Source of the DNA: Syntrophaceae bacterium UBA1062
Lineage (GTDB): Bacteria; Desulfobacterota; Desulfomonilia; UBA1062
NCBI GenBank assembly: GCA_002316295.1
Contig: DCDF01000273.1
Location: forward strand, 1 to 19,139
Reading direction: 5' to 3'
DNA length: 19,139 nucleotides
The first letter of the stretch is position 1. Every line of letters begins with the position of its first letter. Shown piece by piece: positions 1 through 8,150 of this stretch. The notes under the pieces were generated by a model, which saw only the letters and a program-made list of their open reading frames with translations, was not told where the DNA came from and searched no databases. A program made the translations under genes and the position numbers.

Positions 1-1250
1 GCTGGATGCACAGGCTGGTGTACAAAAACACCGATCAGTTCTATGCCGCAAACGTTCAGAACCAGCACATAGCCCTGGGAAACATCACCTCCGACGGAAC
101 GATCGCCAATCTCACGGCGCTCACCCTGGCCATGGCAAAGGCGTTCCCTGCAGACGGCAAGGCCTTCAGGGGAGTTCGTATAGAAGGGCTTGTCCGCGCC
201 TTGGATTACTATGGGTACCGGCAGGCCAAGATCCTGGTGTCGAAGCGCGGACACTACTCGATATGCAAGGCCGGCACCATTCTCGGAATCGGCGAGAACG
301 GCGTCGTCCATGTCCCCGCACACCCCTGTACGCACAAGATCGACATCTCCAGGCTCCGCCAGATAATCGAGAATACCCGGAAGAAAGACAAGCTCGTGGG
401 GAAGCCGACCAAATTCGTCGCCATCGTCGGTATCGCGGGTACCACAGAAACAGGAAATGTGGACGATCTCGAAGAACTCGCCGGAGTGTCCCGGGAGATT
501 GGGGCGCATTTCCATGTGGATGCGGCATGGGGAGGCGGCGCCCTGATCATGGACACGGAAAGAGAGATGATGAGGGGAATCGAGCAGGCGGACACGGTGT
601 CTCTCGACGCGCACAAGCTCCTGTTCGCCCCGAACAGCATGGGTGTCTGCCTGTTCAGGAACACCCGCGATTCCAAGCTCCTGTATCACACGTCAAATTA
701 CATTATCAGAAAAGGGTCAATCGATCAGGGAAGGTTCACCATCGAGGGATCGCGGCCGTTCGCAAGCCTCAAACCCTGGGCCGCGCTCAAGGTCCTGGGA
801 AAGAACGGATACAAGCTTATCTTCGCTCATGCGAAGAAGCTGCAGGACACGTTCGTCAATCTGATTGAGAGAGATCCCTTATTCGAGCTGATGAACAGAC
901 CGCAGCTGTACATCATCAACTACCGGTTCGTTCCCGAGGAGCTCAAGGCCAGGCTGGACATCCTCATGGAGAATCCGAAGATGAACTCTTCGGAGATCAC
1001 CGCCCTGAACAGGATCATCAACACCATGAATATCGAGCTTCACAAGACCATCCGGGAACACGATACCTCGTTCGTGTCCAGAACCCGGCTGGACTCCACC
1101 CGGTACGCACCGAGAAAGATCGTGGTCCTGCGCGCCATCACCGTCAACCCGAACACGGAGCCCTACATGCTCAGAAAGGTGCTCAACGAGCACCGGAGCA
1201 TGGGCATCCGGATCTGGGAGGGGATGAAGGATCACGTAACCGTCGCCTGA
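1..1250 (+). CDS. PLP-dependent group II decarboxylase, PanP/aspartate 1-decarboxylase-like (5' partial)
   Basis: Pyridoxal-phosphate decarboxylase of the group II (glutamate/tyrosine/aspartate) type. The frame is open through the left edge (codon TGG at 3-5 before the first ATG at 6), and family members have more N-terminal sequence, so the gene is truncated by the window. Visible motifs are GTTETGNVDD, the cofactor-binding HVDAAWGG, and SLDAHK with the Schiff-base lysine codon at 615-617. The later segment YIIRKGSIDQGRFTIEGSR matches, from memory, the putative pyridoxal-dependent aspartate 1-decarboxylase family (TIGR03799, PanP of Vibrio), which makes beta-alanine for pantothenate/CoA when PanD is absent. 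Substrate is inferred; glutamate or tyrosine cannot be excluded. It converges on the polysaccharide operon with an 84-bp gap. Confidence 0.85.
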   Translation, partial: WMHRLVYKNTDQFYAANVQNQHIALGNITSDGTIANLTALTLAMAKAFPADGKAFRGVRIEGLVRALDYYGYRQAKILVSKRGHYSICKAGTILGIGENGVVHVPAHPCTHKIDISRLRQIIENTRKKDKLVGKPTKFVAIVGIAGTTETGNVDDLEELAGVSREIGAHFHVDAAWGGGALIMDTEREMMRGIEQADTVSLDAHKLLFAPNSMGVCLFRNTRDSKLLYHTSNYIIRKGSIDQGRFTIEGSRPFASLKPWAALKVLGKNGYKLIFAHAKKLQDTFVNLIERDPLFELMNRPQLYIINYRFVPEELKARLDILMENPKMNSSEITALNRIINTMNIELHKTIREHDTSFVSRTRLDSTRYAPRKIVVLRAITVNPNTEPYMLRKVLNEHRSMGIRIWEGMKDHVTVA

Positions 1251-1252
1251 AC

Positions 1253-1267
1253 AGGGTAAAACACCCT
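1253..1267 (+). terminator. weak hairpin after the decarboxylase gene
   Basis: AGGGT-AAAAC-ACCCT forms a 5-bp stem three bases after the TGA and is followed by TTCATTAT. A second small palindrome, GCCCTGAGGGC, lies about 11 bp further on. Both are in the gap between convergent genes. The stems are short and the T-tract is poor, so this is only a possible terminator. Confidence 0.3.
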
Positions 1268-1334
1268 TTCATTATGGTGCCCTGAGGGCGGATGATTCTT
1301 TTTCCCAGAAGTGAACCCGAGACATGTTTCTTTC

Positions 1335-1976
1335 TTATTCTGCCTGGATGGCGAATTGACGGAAGCACACGTCGCCCAATCGCCCGAACAGCAGCAGGTT
1401 CATTATCCGGAAGGTCCTCGATGAGGTAGGGTTGATCCCGGTTACGGTTTTTATCTTCCATCCCCCGTCAGTAAACATTCTGATCATACTCTTTCTGGTG
1501 AAGAACCTGAGATGATCGATGTCCAAGACTCCTGACTCTTTATATTTCCAGTCGCCATGAATTATGAGATCCTTGAGGACGCGGTAATATCTGACGTTCG
1601 GTACAGACGCTACCAGGATGCCTTCCGAAACCATGGGCCGCCTTAACCTCTTCAGAAAGGAAAAGGGATCGACAAGGTGTTCAAGGAGTTCGTTGCAGAC
1701 AATGCAGTCAAAAAATGATGGCGGAATCTCGTCCAATTTCCCGACAGCATCACCTATGATCACCTTATCGAGAATTCTCGAGGCTTCCTGACCCTGCTTG
1801 GCATCCATTTCAATACCCCACACCTCGCAGTTCTGACGAGCTTTTATATTTGCGCCAAAGGTTCCTGCTCCACACCCGATGTCCAGCAACCTTTTCACGC
1901 TCAGCGGTACGAAAGGAAGCATTTCCCGGCGGCCGCTGCCAAAGTAATCCTTTTCATTCGGCTTTCCCGATATCAT
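1335..1976 (-). CDS. class I SAM-dependent methyltransferase, last gene of the polysaccharide operon
   Basis: 213 aa, a Rossmann-fold methyltransferase of the Methyltransf_11/23 type. Motif I is LLDIGCGAGTFG (about residues 30-41), the acidic residue of motif II lies in WGIEMD (53-58), and the post-II segment FDCIVCNELLEHL (89-101) is the common sugar/quinone methyltransferase pattern. The C-terminal part DIDHLRFFTRKSM is typical of methyltransferases found in O-antigen and capsule clusters. The acceptor cannot be read from sequence; methylation of a sugar residue in the glycan is the best inference from context. An AAAGG ribosome site lies about 12 bases before the ATG. The gene starts 19 bp after the GT2 gene and its base composition is lower in GC than the operon's proximal genes. 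Confidence 0.88.
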   Translation of the reverse strand: MISGKPNEKDYFGSGRREMLPFVPLSVKRLLDIGCGAGTFGANIKARQNCEVWGIEMDAKQGQEASRILDKVIIGDAVGKLDEIPPSFFDCIVCNELLEHLVDPFSFLKRLRRPMVSEGILVASVPNVRYYRVLKDLIIHGDWKYKESGVLDIDHLRFFTRKSMIRMFTDGGWKIKTVTGINPTSSRTFRIMNLLLFGRLGDVCFRQFAIQAE

Positions 1977-1995
1977 ACGTCGTCAGCACCTTTCT

Positions 1996-2883
1996 TTAAT
2001 GGGAAACCAAAGCCACTGCCAGATGCTTTATTGTCTTGAATCTCCAGGGCATTCGGAAAAACGAAAAAAGTAGATATTTCCGCGCCTCAACCGGATCCTG
2101 TGCCTGCAATGTATTGATCCCCATGTCTCTCAAAGCCTTTCCGCATTGCTTGTTGTAAACCCACCACCAAAGAGTGGTCTTCTCCTTTAGACACGGGAGA
2201 TATTTCTTATAGAGGGTCAGTTCAATGAACGGCAGCCTTGACGACCATACTGTACTGGTGTTTTCTCCATGCCATCGGTACCTGAGAAGAGGCTCTTCCA
2301 TGAATCCTATGCAACCATGATAAGCCATACGGATGAAAAGATCGTGATCCTCGCAGATGGAAAGGCTCTCATCGAACAAGCCCGCCACATCGAATGCAGC
2401 TCTCCGGATAAGGGTGGACCCGGGTGTTATGTAGTTGCTTTTATAAATATCAGTGAAAATGTCTCCACTGATTTTCCTCGACTTGTGCCTGACCGATATC
2501 CTGCATCCTTCTTCATGCGACCCGAAACGTTCTTCCGGGGTGTAGACCAGTATAGTTTCAGGGTTTTCCTGGAAAAACCTCACCTGTTTTTCGATCTTAT
2601 GCGGCTTGAAAAGATCGTCCTGATCCAGAAGGGCGATAAACTCTCCCCTTGAGGCCCGAATCCCGGTGTTCCTCGCGCCTGATATCCCTCTGTTCTCCTG
2701 GGAAATAAGCTGCACAGGATAGCGGCGGGCTATCAGAGGGCCGTTGTCCCGGGAGCCGTCATCCACGACAATGACCTCGATCGGCGCGTAGCTCTGGCTG
2801 ATGGCCGATTCTATCGTTTCGGCTATGTATTTCTCACCGTTGTATAGAGGAATGATTATGCTTACCAGACCTGATTCAGTCAT
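1996..2883 (-). CDS. family 2 glycosyltransferase (GT-A fold)
   Basis: 295 aa. The N-terminal GT-A domain opens with VSIIIPLYNGEKYI (7-20), has VVDDGS (39-44) for nucleotide binding, NRGISGARNTGI (64-75) and the metal-binding DQDD (87-90). The catalytic-base region is CEDHDLF (177-183). There is no transmembrane segment, so it is a cytoplasmic or membrane-peripheral enzyme that moves a sugar from a nucleotide donor to a lipid-linked or core glycan. Donor and linkage are unknown. It follows the upstream GT4-like gene by 20 bp and lacks a strong ribosome site near its ATG, which fits translation within an operon. GC is visibly lower than in the proximal genes. Confidence 0.9.
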   Translation of the reverse strand: MTESGLVSIIIPLYNGEKYIAETIESAISQSYAPIEVIVVDDGSRDNGPLIARRYPVQLISQENRGISGARNTGIRASRGEFIALLDQDDLFKPHKIEKQVRFFQENPETILVYTPEERFGSHEEGCRISVRHKSRKISGDIFTDIYKSNYITPGSTLIRRAAFDVAGLFDESLSICEDHDLFIRMAYHGCIGFMEEPLLRYRWHGENTSTVWSSRLPFIELTLYKKYLPCLKEKTTLWWWVYNKQCGKALRDMGINTLQAQDPVEARKYLLFSFFRMPWRFKTIKHLAVALVSH

Positions 2884-2903
2884 ACTTCAGTTCATTCCCT
2901 TTC

Positions 2904-3911
2904 TTACCTGCAGAGCCATCGCCCCCCCAGAATCGCTGAAAGTATATGAGGAGCATTAGCCTCCATGGTAAAGCCGGATTCCAGAGTTTTTCTGCCGGTC
3001 AGCCCCATTTCCCTTCTCTTTTTGCTGTCGTTGACGAGCATCGAAAGCATATCGGCCCATTCTTCCCTTGTCCGTGCCCAATACCCGTTTTTACCGTGAA
3101 TGACGATATCTCTGTTCACCCCTACAGGGGTGCAGACGGCGGGAACCCCCGCTCCGAAATACTGCAGGATCTTGAGACCGCACTTGCCCCAGGACCAGAG
3201 ATCATCCACCAGAGGCATGACGCCGATATCAATGTCCATGAGCTCTTCGACTTCGGTTTCCTGAGACCACTTCGCCTTCCTCACCGGAATGTGCCTGCAG
3301 TCGAAGAATGTGTCACAGATGATCTTCAGCTCCACCCTGCCGGGGAATCTCCTCCCGATTTCGTCCCAGATATCCTTGAACCGTTCGAGATAGTGGATAC
3401 TGCCATGGTCTCCTATCCAGCCGATAGTCACCCGCTCTTTTGTTTTTGCATAGTCTTTCAGCGAGTACTTGTATGCAGGTATCGAGGTGGGGATGACAAC
3501 GACATCGGGATGATGCCGACATGCCTGCTCTTTCAGAAAGCTGTTGCCGGCAATGATGATATCACTGTTGCGCACCATGTTCCTGAAACGCCTTTCCCGG
3601 GTTTTCGAATAAGGGGAGCGTGCCAGGGTGTTCTTGAACATGACCGCGTCATCGAGGTCATAAATCACTCTTCGCGCCCGCCTGCGGAAAAGAGAAAGAA
3701 ACGGGAAGTGAAACCGCTTCCTCTGGACGAACACACAGTCGTATCGCGGGAGCATTGTGAGTAACGAGACATATGCTCCGGGAGAATGCGGAAACTCTTC
3801 GACCGTGCATGAAACGCTGTGCTTATCGAGGTACGGAATGTACTGCAGGATCCGGTATCTGCTTGCAGCTATCTCTCTGCCCTGTATGAGTATCAGGAGG
3901 TCAGTGCTCAT
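2904..3911 (-). CDS. GT4-like (GT-B) glycosyltransferase
   Basis: 335 aa. The C-terminal half has the GT-B group 1 signature: VTIGWIGDHGSIHYL (about 161-175), then GIGVMPLVDDLWSWGKCGLK and LQYFGAGVPAVCTPVG followed by NGYWA, which forms the donor nucleotide-sugar site. The N-terminal half has QGREIAASRYRI and the segment VFVQRKRF...VIYDLDDAV, typical of glycosyltransferases from surface polysaccharide loci. No signal peptide or clear membrane helix. Specificity unknown. Its ATG lies inside the end of the upstream WaaG-like gene (11-bp overlap), with no good Shine-Dalgarno sequence, which suggests translational coupling. Confidence 0.88.
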   Translation of the reverse strand: MSTDLLILIQGREIAASRYRILQYIPYLDKHSVSCTVEEFPHSPGAYVSLLTMLPRYDCVFVQRKRFHFPFLSLFRRRARRVIYDLDDAVMFKNTLARSPYSKTRERRFRNMVRNSDIIIAGNSFLKEQACRHHPDVVVIPTSIPAYKYSLKDYAKTKERVTIGWIGDHGSIHYLERFKDIWDEIGRRFPGRVELKIICDTFFDCRHIPVRKAKWSQETEVEELMDIDIGVMPLVDDLWSWGKCGLKILQYFGAGVPAVCTPVGVNRDIVIHGKNGYWARTREEWADMLSMLVNDSKKRREMGLTGRKTLESGFTMEANAPHILSAILGGRWLCR

Positions 3912-5010
3912 ATCGTGTCATCAGTTCTTCCACCCGGGCGAACACCTCAGTGTGATCGCGAAGCATGCCACATATCACGGCCTCTTTCCTGCCTGCTTCC
4001 ATAGCATCCTTCATGGCCGAGACGAGAGCCGGCACATCACCCGGCTTGATTACCGTTCCGCTGCCTTTTTCTATGAACATGCCGGCTCCGTTTGCGCTCG
4101 TGGTGATAACCGGAGTCCCAGAGGCCAGGGATTCCAGTACCACCAGGGAACAGGCGTCATAGAATGTGGGATGCACGAGGCAGTCGCACGCGGGATACAC
4201 CTTGTGAAGATCATCCACCCTGCCCGCGAAGATCATCCGATCGCCAAGGCCCATCGCCTCGCTCTCCATCCAGTCGCCGCAGGGCCCTACAACGAGCACT
4301 CTGAAGGGGCGCGGCGCGAGTGTGCGGCATGCTTCGACGAGTATATGATATCCTTTGAGCCTGGGGTTCTGGGCAACGAACAGAAATACATACTCTTCAT
4401 TGCCGATTCTGTACCGCCGCCGGATCTCCTCTCGGTATTCCCTGTTGCCGGGATGATACCTCCGGATATTCACTCCGTTGGGAACGAGATGTATCCGGTC
4501 CTTGGGGAAAGGGAAAAATCGGGTGATATCCGATGCAACCATCTGAGAGATGGCTATTACCTGCGGTTTTACCACAGAAAATATCCACCATTCCATGGCC
4601 CGCTGCACCATGTCTTTCGGGCTCATGCGCATCATGAGCCGCCTCACCGTTCTGAAAGGCTGCCCGAACATCAGGGTTTCACGGAGAAACCACGCCCGGT
4701 GCGACCCGCCATGCGGCTGGTAAAAATCCATGAAAAAAGTGTTGCCCACACAGAAATGCCGGTAGCCCTCGAGTCTTCGGGCAGTGAGGAAGTGCATCAG
4801 TGCGAAGCTCAGATGCCGCAGAAACTGCGGAAAAGCAATGGTCCCGACACAGCGCAGGCGTATGGAGCCATGGGCGGGTGCCTTCCCCTTCCGGCAGATG
4901 ATCACTATCCCGTGCCCCTGCCCGGCGAGATAGTGGGCCAGGTCCCAGCAGTAGCGTTCCGCCCCCCCTACGCCGGGATCGAATTTTTCAATTGCAATGG
5001 ATATGTTCAC
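3901..5010 (-). CDS. WaaG-like group 1 glycosyltransferase (GT4)
   Basis: 369 aa. The N-terminal acceptor domain has DPGVGGAERYCWDL (11-24), a pattern shared with LPS core glucosyltransferase WaaG/RfaG. The donor domain has VPNGVNIRRYHP (176-187), LFVAQNPRLKGYHIL (210-224) and HPTFYDACSLVVLESLASG (280-298). In that last motif the usual E-x7-E appears as D285-x7-E293, a substitution seen in relatives. Likely role: transfer of a hexose to the LPS inner core or similar lipid-linked acceptor at the cytoplasmic membrane. Start codon is GTG, preceded by AAGGGCGG at a reasonable distance. There is a 42-bp gap from the DegT gene. Exact sugar not determinable. Confidence 0.9.
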   Translation of the reverse strand: MNISIAIEKFDPGVGGAERYCWDLAHYLAGQGHGIVIICRKGKAPAHGSIRLRCVGTIAFPQFLRHLSFALMHFLTARRLEGYRHFCVGNTFFMDFYQPHGGSHRAWFLRETLMFGQPFRTVRRLMMRMSPKDMVQRAMEWWIFSVVKPQVIAISQMVASDITRFFPFPKDRIHLVPNGVNIRRYHPGNREYREEIRRRYRIGNEEYVFLFVAQNPRLKGYHILVEACRTLAPRPFRVLVVGPCGDWMESEAMGLGDRMIFAGRVDDLHKVYPACDCLVHPTFYDACSLVVLESLASGTPVITTSANGAGMFIEKGSGTVIKPGDVPALVSAMKDAMEAGRKEAVICGMLRDHTEVFARVEELMTRYEH

Positions 5011-5052
5011 GAAACCGCCCTTCTCTTCGAGCTGCTCGCCAGGCCTGCCCGG

Positions 5053-6189
5053 TCACATGCGGACATCGCCCGGTGACCGGGATGAACACCAGTCAGCCAG
5101 CGCCACGCATATATTCTCCACCTCGGTATCCGACAGCTCGGGATACATGGGCAGAGACAGTATTCTTTCGTAGAGTTCTTCGGTCGCCGGGAGAGATTCC
5201 GATCCCCGGATCCTTCCCTGATACGCGCCCTGCTGATGAACAGCCTTGGGATAGTGGAGGGCCGTTCCGACGCCCCGCTCTTTCAGGAACTCCTGTAGTG
5301 AGTGCCGCTCACTGCACTCGACCACATAGAGATGCATGACATGGTCGGTATCGGGTACAGGACACGGAGGTATAATCGACAAGTTGTCCACCGCGTGTGA
5401 ATACCTCTCCGCTATTGCTCTTCTCCTGGTGTTGTCTTTGTCCAGAAACGGGAGCTTCACCCGCAGTATGGCCGCTTGAAGCTCATCCAGCCGGGAGTTC
5501 ATCCCCTTTTCCGACGAGATGTATCGATCCTTCCATCCGTATTCGCGCAGAGCCCGCAGCTTTTCGGAGACCTCCGGAGAATCGGTTACGACGCACCCCC
5601 CGTCTCCGATCGCCCCGAGATTCTTGGTGGGATAGAAGCTGAAGGCCGCCGCGTGCCCGAACGTCCCGACCTTTCTGTTCGAGATCCGCGCCCCGCATGC
5701 CTGGGCGCAGTCTTCTACAACGATCAACCCGTGCCTGCGGGCTATCTCGCAGATTTCATGCATCCGGGCCGGCTGGCCGTAGATATGGACCGGCACGATA
5801 GCCCTGGTCTTTGAGCTCAGGGCATTCTCGATCATGCGATGATCCATGCAGCGGCTGCAGGGATCGATGTCGATGAAAACAGGCACGGCCCCCGCAAGCT
5901 CGATCGCGGCTACGGTGGCGACCGCGGTATGCGAGACAGTGATCACCTCGTCCCCGGGGCAGACCCCGCATGCCTGCAAGGCGAGGCAAAGCGCCTCGGT
6001 GCCGTTGGCCACCGTCACGCAGTGCCGGGAGCCGAGAAAATCGGCGAACTCCCTCTCGAAGCAAACTACTTCTTCTCCGAGAATGTATCGGCCGCTGTGA
6101 AGCACCTTCGCGACCGCCTCATCGATCGCACGCTTATGGCTCTCATACTGCCTCAGCGGCGATGCGACAGGGATGAACGGCATGGACAT
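5053..6189 (-). CDS. DegT/DnrJ/EryC1/StrS family sugar aminotransferase
   Basis: 378 aa, the usual family length. It is a PLP-dependent enzyme that aminates a keto group on a nucleotide-linked sugar. Visible: GTEALCLAL (63-71) for the phosphate cup, VVEDCAQA (157-164) with the Asp that contacts the pyridine nitrogen, and SFYPTKNLGAIGDGG (184-198) with the Schiff-base lysine K189. The C-terminal part HLYVVECSERHSLQEFLKERGVG and LPMYPELSD is typical. With the adjoining SDR enzyme it probably makes an amino-sugar donor for the glycosyltransferases. Two starts are possible, ATG at 6189 or at 6183; the upstream GAGAG is better spaced for the second. Only 3 bp separate it from the SDR stop. Confidence 0.93.
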   Translation of the reverse strand: MSMPFIPVASPLRQYESHKRAIDEAVAKVLHSGRYILGEEVVCFEREFADFLGSRHCVTVANGTEALCLALQACGVCPGDEVITVSHTAVATVAAIELAGAVPVFIDIDPCSRCMDHRMIENALSSKTRAIVPVHIYGQPARMHEICEIARRHGLIVVEDCAQACGARISNRKVGTFGHAAAFSFYPTKNLGAIGDGGCVVTDSPEVSEKLRALREYGWKDRYISSEKGMNSRLDELQAAILRVKLPFLDKDNTRRRAIAERYSHAVDNLSIIPPCPVPDTDHVMHLYVVECSERHSLQEFLKERGVGTALHYPKAVHQQGAYQGRIRGSESLPATEELYERILSLPMYPELSDTEVENICVALADWCSSRSPGDVRM

Positions 6190-6192
6190 CTC

Positions 6193-7197
6193 TCAAGGCT
6201 CCACGTAGTGGCGGGAGAATTCCCGATAATATTCCAGGGTCTTTCGCAGGCCCTCTCTCAGCCCGGTCTCCGGCCTCCACCCAAGATGCCTGGAAATCTT
6301 TCCATAGCTCCCGTAATAATCGCCGATGTCGATGATTTTCCTCTCCTGGGGAAAGGGGACAATGTCATAGGAGCCCTTCCCCAGAGTATCGACGAGCAGC
6401 TGTGCCGTCTCTTTCAGGCTCACAGGGTCATCTGCGCCGAGGTTGTAAATTTCTCCGTTGGCCCGCTCGGATGCCGCTGCGGTCAGCAGCGCGTCCGTTA
6501 CATCATCAACATAGTTGAAATCGCGCTTCTGAAGGCCGTCGCCGAATACCAGAAACGGATCGCCCTCGATGATTTTTCTGATCCATATGCCGAGGAACGT
6601 CTGCCTGGCATCCATGATCCTCATCCGGGGCCCGTAGGTGTTCGTGAGCCGCAGGACCGTCGAGCGGATCCTGTAGACGTTGTTGTATACCAGATGATAC
6701 CACTCGCCCGCCATCTTGTTGATTCCGTTGACATCCACCGGGCGCAAAGGGTGCTCCTCGTCGACAGGAAGGTACTGCGGCCTTCCGTATATCTGCCGGG
6801 TGCTCGCAAACACGATCTTTATCTCCGGGTTGTTCCTCCTGCACGACTCCAGGATGGAGAGCTGCGCCCTGGTATTGATTTCGAGGTCCGTGTAGGGGTC
6901 GGCCATGGAGTCGAGATGGCTCGTCTGGCCTGCGAGATTGAACAGATAATCCTGATTCCGGACGAGATGCTTCATAGAATGCTCGTCCCGGACATCCGAG
7001 AAGTTCACCTTTACCTGTGAGCTTATGGGCTCGATATTGAAGAGATTTCCACCATACTCCGGGATCAGGCTGTCGACTAGTGTGACCTCCGCTCCGCACT
7101 CGACCAGACAACGGGCGAGGTTTGAGCCGATAAAGCCGAGCCCGCCGGTGACGAGCACCTTCTTTCCTGCAAAAACATCTTTTGGAGCCACTTTCAA
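6193..7197 (-). CDS. extended SDR nucleotide-sugar epimerase/dehydratase with Asn in place of the catalytic Tyr
   Basis: 334 aa. The NAD(P)-binding TGGLGFIGSNLAR (17-29) and the later FGDGLQKRDFNYVDDV mark it as a nucleotide-sugar epimerase/dehydratase of the extended SDR family. The segment ASTRQIYG (131-138) corresponds to the usual SSxxVYG. The canonical YxxxK reads N157-G-I-N-K161, so the lysine is kept but the general-base tyrosine is absent. I recall the same VNGINKMAGEWYH stretch in other cluster-encoded SDR proteins, so it may be a family trait. Start is TTG, overlapping the TGA of the upstream GT2 gene as TTGA, with AAAGG just upstream. It probably supplies the sugar that the neighbouring DegT enzyme aminates; reaction uncertain. 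Confidence 0.9.
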   Translation of the reverse strand: MKVAPKDVFAGKKVLVTGGLGFIGSNLARCLVECGAEVTLVDSLIPEYGGNLFNIEPISSQVKVNFSDVRDEHSMKHLVRNQDYLFNLAGQTSHLDSMADPYTDLEINTRAQLSILESCRRNNPEIKIVFASTRQIYGRPQYLPVDEEHPLRPVDVNGINKMAGEWYHLVYNNVYRIRSTVLRLTNTYGPRMRIMDARQTFLGIWIRKIIEGDPFLVFGDGLQKRDFNYVDDVTDALLTAAASERANGEIYNLGADDPVSLKETAQLLVDTLGKGSYDIVPFPQERKIIDIGDYYGSYGKISRHLGWRPETGLREGLRKTLEYYREFSRHYVEP

Positions 7198-7955
7198 GCC
7201 TTTCTCTTTTCCTGCTCAAGCTCCCAGAGCTTGGCGTATTTCGCGAACACATAGTACATGGTGGATATGGCGATTACCAGCCCCGGCATACCATCCAGGA
7301 ATCCTCTCTTGAATACGTATTCCTTGAGGAACCGCAGCGGAGGCCGCAGAAGCAGATCGATAAAGGAAAACTTCTTTCCCTCGGAGAACATGTCCGCGGC
7401 AGCGGAAGCCGAATACCGGTTGATCGTTTCGATCTGCTCGGCGATGTCGCGATAGTTGTAGTGGTGATAATAGCCGGTGAGCTCGCCCACTCGGCCGTCG
7501 ACCTGCACGTTTGCGTGAAGCCCGCCGGCAAAGGCGCCTTTTGATTTCCTGAAGAGCCTGATCTCGCTGTCGGGCACCCATCCTCCGTGCATGATCCACC
7601 TGCCGAGATAATAGTTCCTCCGGTGCGCGATATAGCCGTCGTATGCCCCGTTGTCGCGCTCAAGCCTCCTGAGGATCTCTCCGGCCAGCTCCGATGGTAT
7701 CTCCTCATCGGCGTCCAAAAACACCACCCAGTCGTTGTTTGCCTGTGAGATACAGTAATTGTATTGCTCCCTGAAACCGGGCCACGGCCTCTGCTCGCAC
7801 CGAGTCGCATACTTTTTGGCGATCTCGAAGGTCCCGTCCGTGCTGAAGGAATCGACGACAATTATTTCCGACGCCCATGACGACACGCTCTGAAGGGCCT
7901 TTTCCACGGTTCTCGCATTGTTGAATGTGATCATGCATGCAGAGACTTCGATCAT
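7194..7955 (-). CDS. WaaE/KdtX-like family 2 glycosyltransferase, first gene of the polysaccharide operon
   Basis: About 253 aa. Motifs of the LPS core glucosyltransferase WaaE/KdtX group are present: ACMITFNNARTVEKAL near the start, EIIVVDSFSTDGT, WPGFREQYNYC and the metal site FLDADEE. It probably adds a hexose to the LPS inner core at the cytoplasmic face. The reading frame is open upstream to a TTG at 8051 with in-frame ATGs at 8027 and 8009, but I prefer ATG at 7955. Family proteins begin about there (MIEVSACMITFNN), the first 32 residues of the longer form have no family character, and a candidate promoter overlaps the TTG. GGAG sits two bases upstream, which is closer than ideal. The C-terminus, after RPPLRFLKEYVF, is basic and amphipathic. 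Confidence 0.9.
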   Translation of the reverse strand: MIEVSACMITFNNARTVEKALQSVSSWASEIIVVDSFSTDGTFEIAKKYATRCEQRPWPGFREQYNYCISQANNDWVVFLDADEEIPSELAGEILRRLERDNGAYDGYIAHRRNYYLGRWIMHGGWVPDSEIRLFRKSKGAFAGGLHANVQVDGRVGELTGYYHHYNYRDIAEQIETINRYSASAAADMFSEGKKFSFIDLLLRPPLRFLKEYVFKRGFLDGMPGLVIAISTMYYVFAKYAKLWELEQEKRKA

Positions 7956-8039
7956 TTCTCCATCACGGCCTTCCACATCGATAATGCGGCCCTTACAGGC
8001 CGTATTCATGTAGGACTTTATTGGCATACCTCTGTTATT

Positions 8040-8068
8040 ATTGCAACACAATCAGTGTCTTGTGTCCA
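8040..8068 (-). promoter_or_regulatory. candidate sigma70 promoter of the polysaccharide operon
   Basis: Reading the minus strand, TGGACA (8068-8063) and TGCAAT (8045-8040) are separated by 17 bases, 5/6 and 4/6 matches to the -35 and -10 consensus. Transcription would begin near 8033, which leaves about 78 bases of leader before the ATG at 7955. No JUMPstart/ops-like element was seen. The match is moderate and the assignment tentative. Confidence 0.35.
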
Positions 8069-8110
8069 ATCCATTCCACGACTGAGAACGCCGGAGAGAG
8101 CAAGATTCAA

Positions 8111-8138
8111 TTGACATCTCAGTGCAAAGCCCTATATT
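8111..8138 (+). promoter_or_regulatory. sigma70-like promoter of the CoA-transferase-GNAT gene
   Basis: A perfect -35 TTGACA (8111-8116) and a 5/6 -10 TATATT (8133-8138) with 16-bp spacing lie directly before the gene. The predicted start of transcription, 6-8 bases after the -10, is only about 5-7 bases before the ATG at 8151. No Shine-Dalgarno sequence is visible. Confidence 0.6.
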
Positions 8139-8150
8139 TTCTTCCCTAGA

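Noticed and set aside
3757..5076. 439-codon open frame on the plus strand
   Set aside because: Antisense to the two GT4 genes, His/Pro/Arg-rich with no recognisable motif; a shadow of high-GC coding sequence.
5839..7020. 393-codon open frame on the plus strand
   Set aside because: Lies opposite the DegT and SDR genes, both with clear catalytic motifs; composition is that of an antisense frame.
7956..8051. 32-residue N-terminal extension of the WaaE-like protein from a TTG
   Set aside because: No family similarity, poor ribosome site, and a candidate promoter overlaps the TTG.
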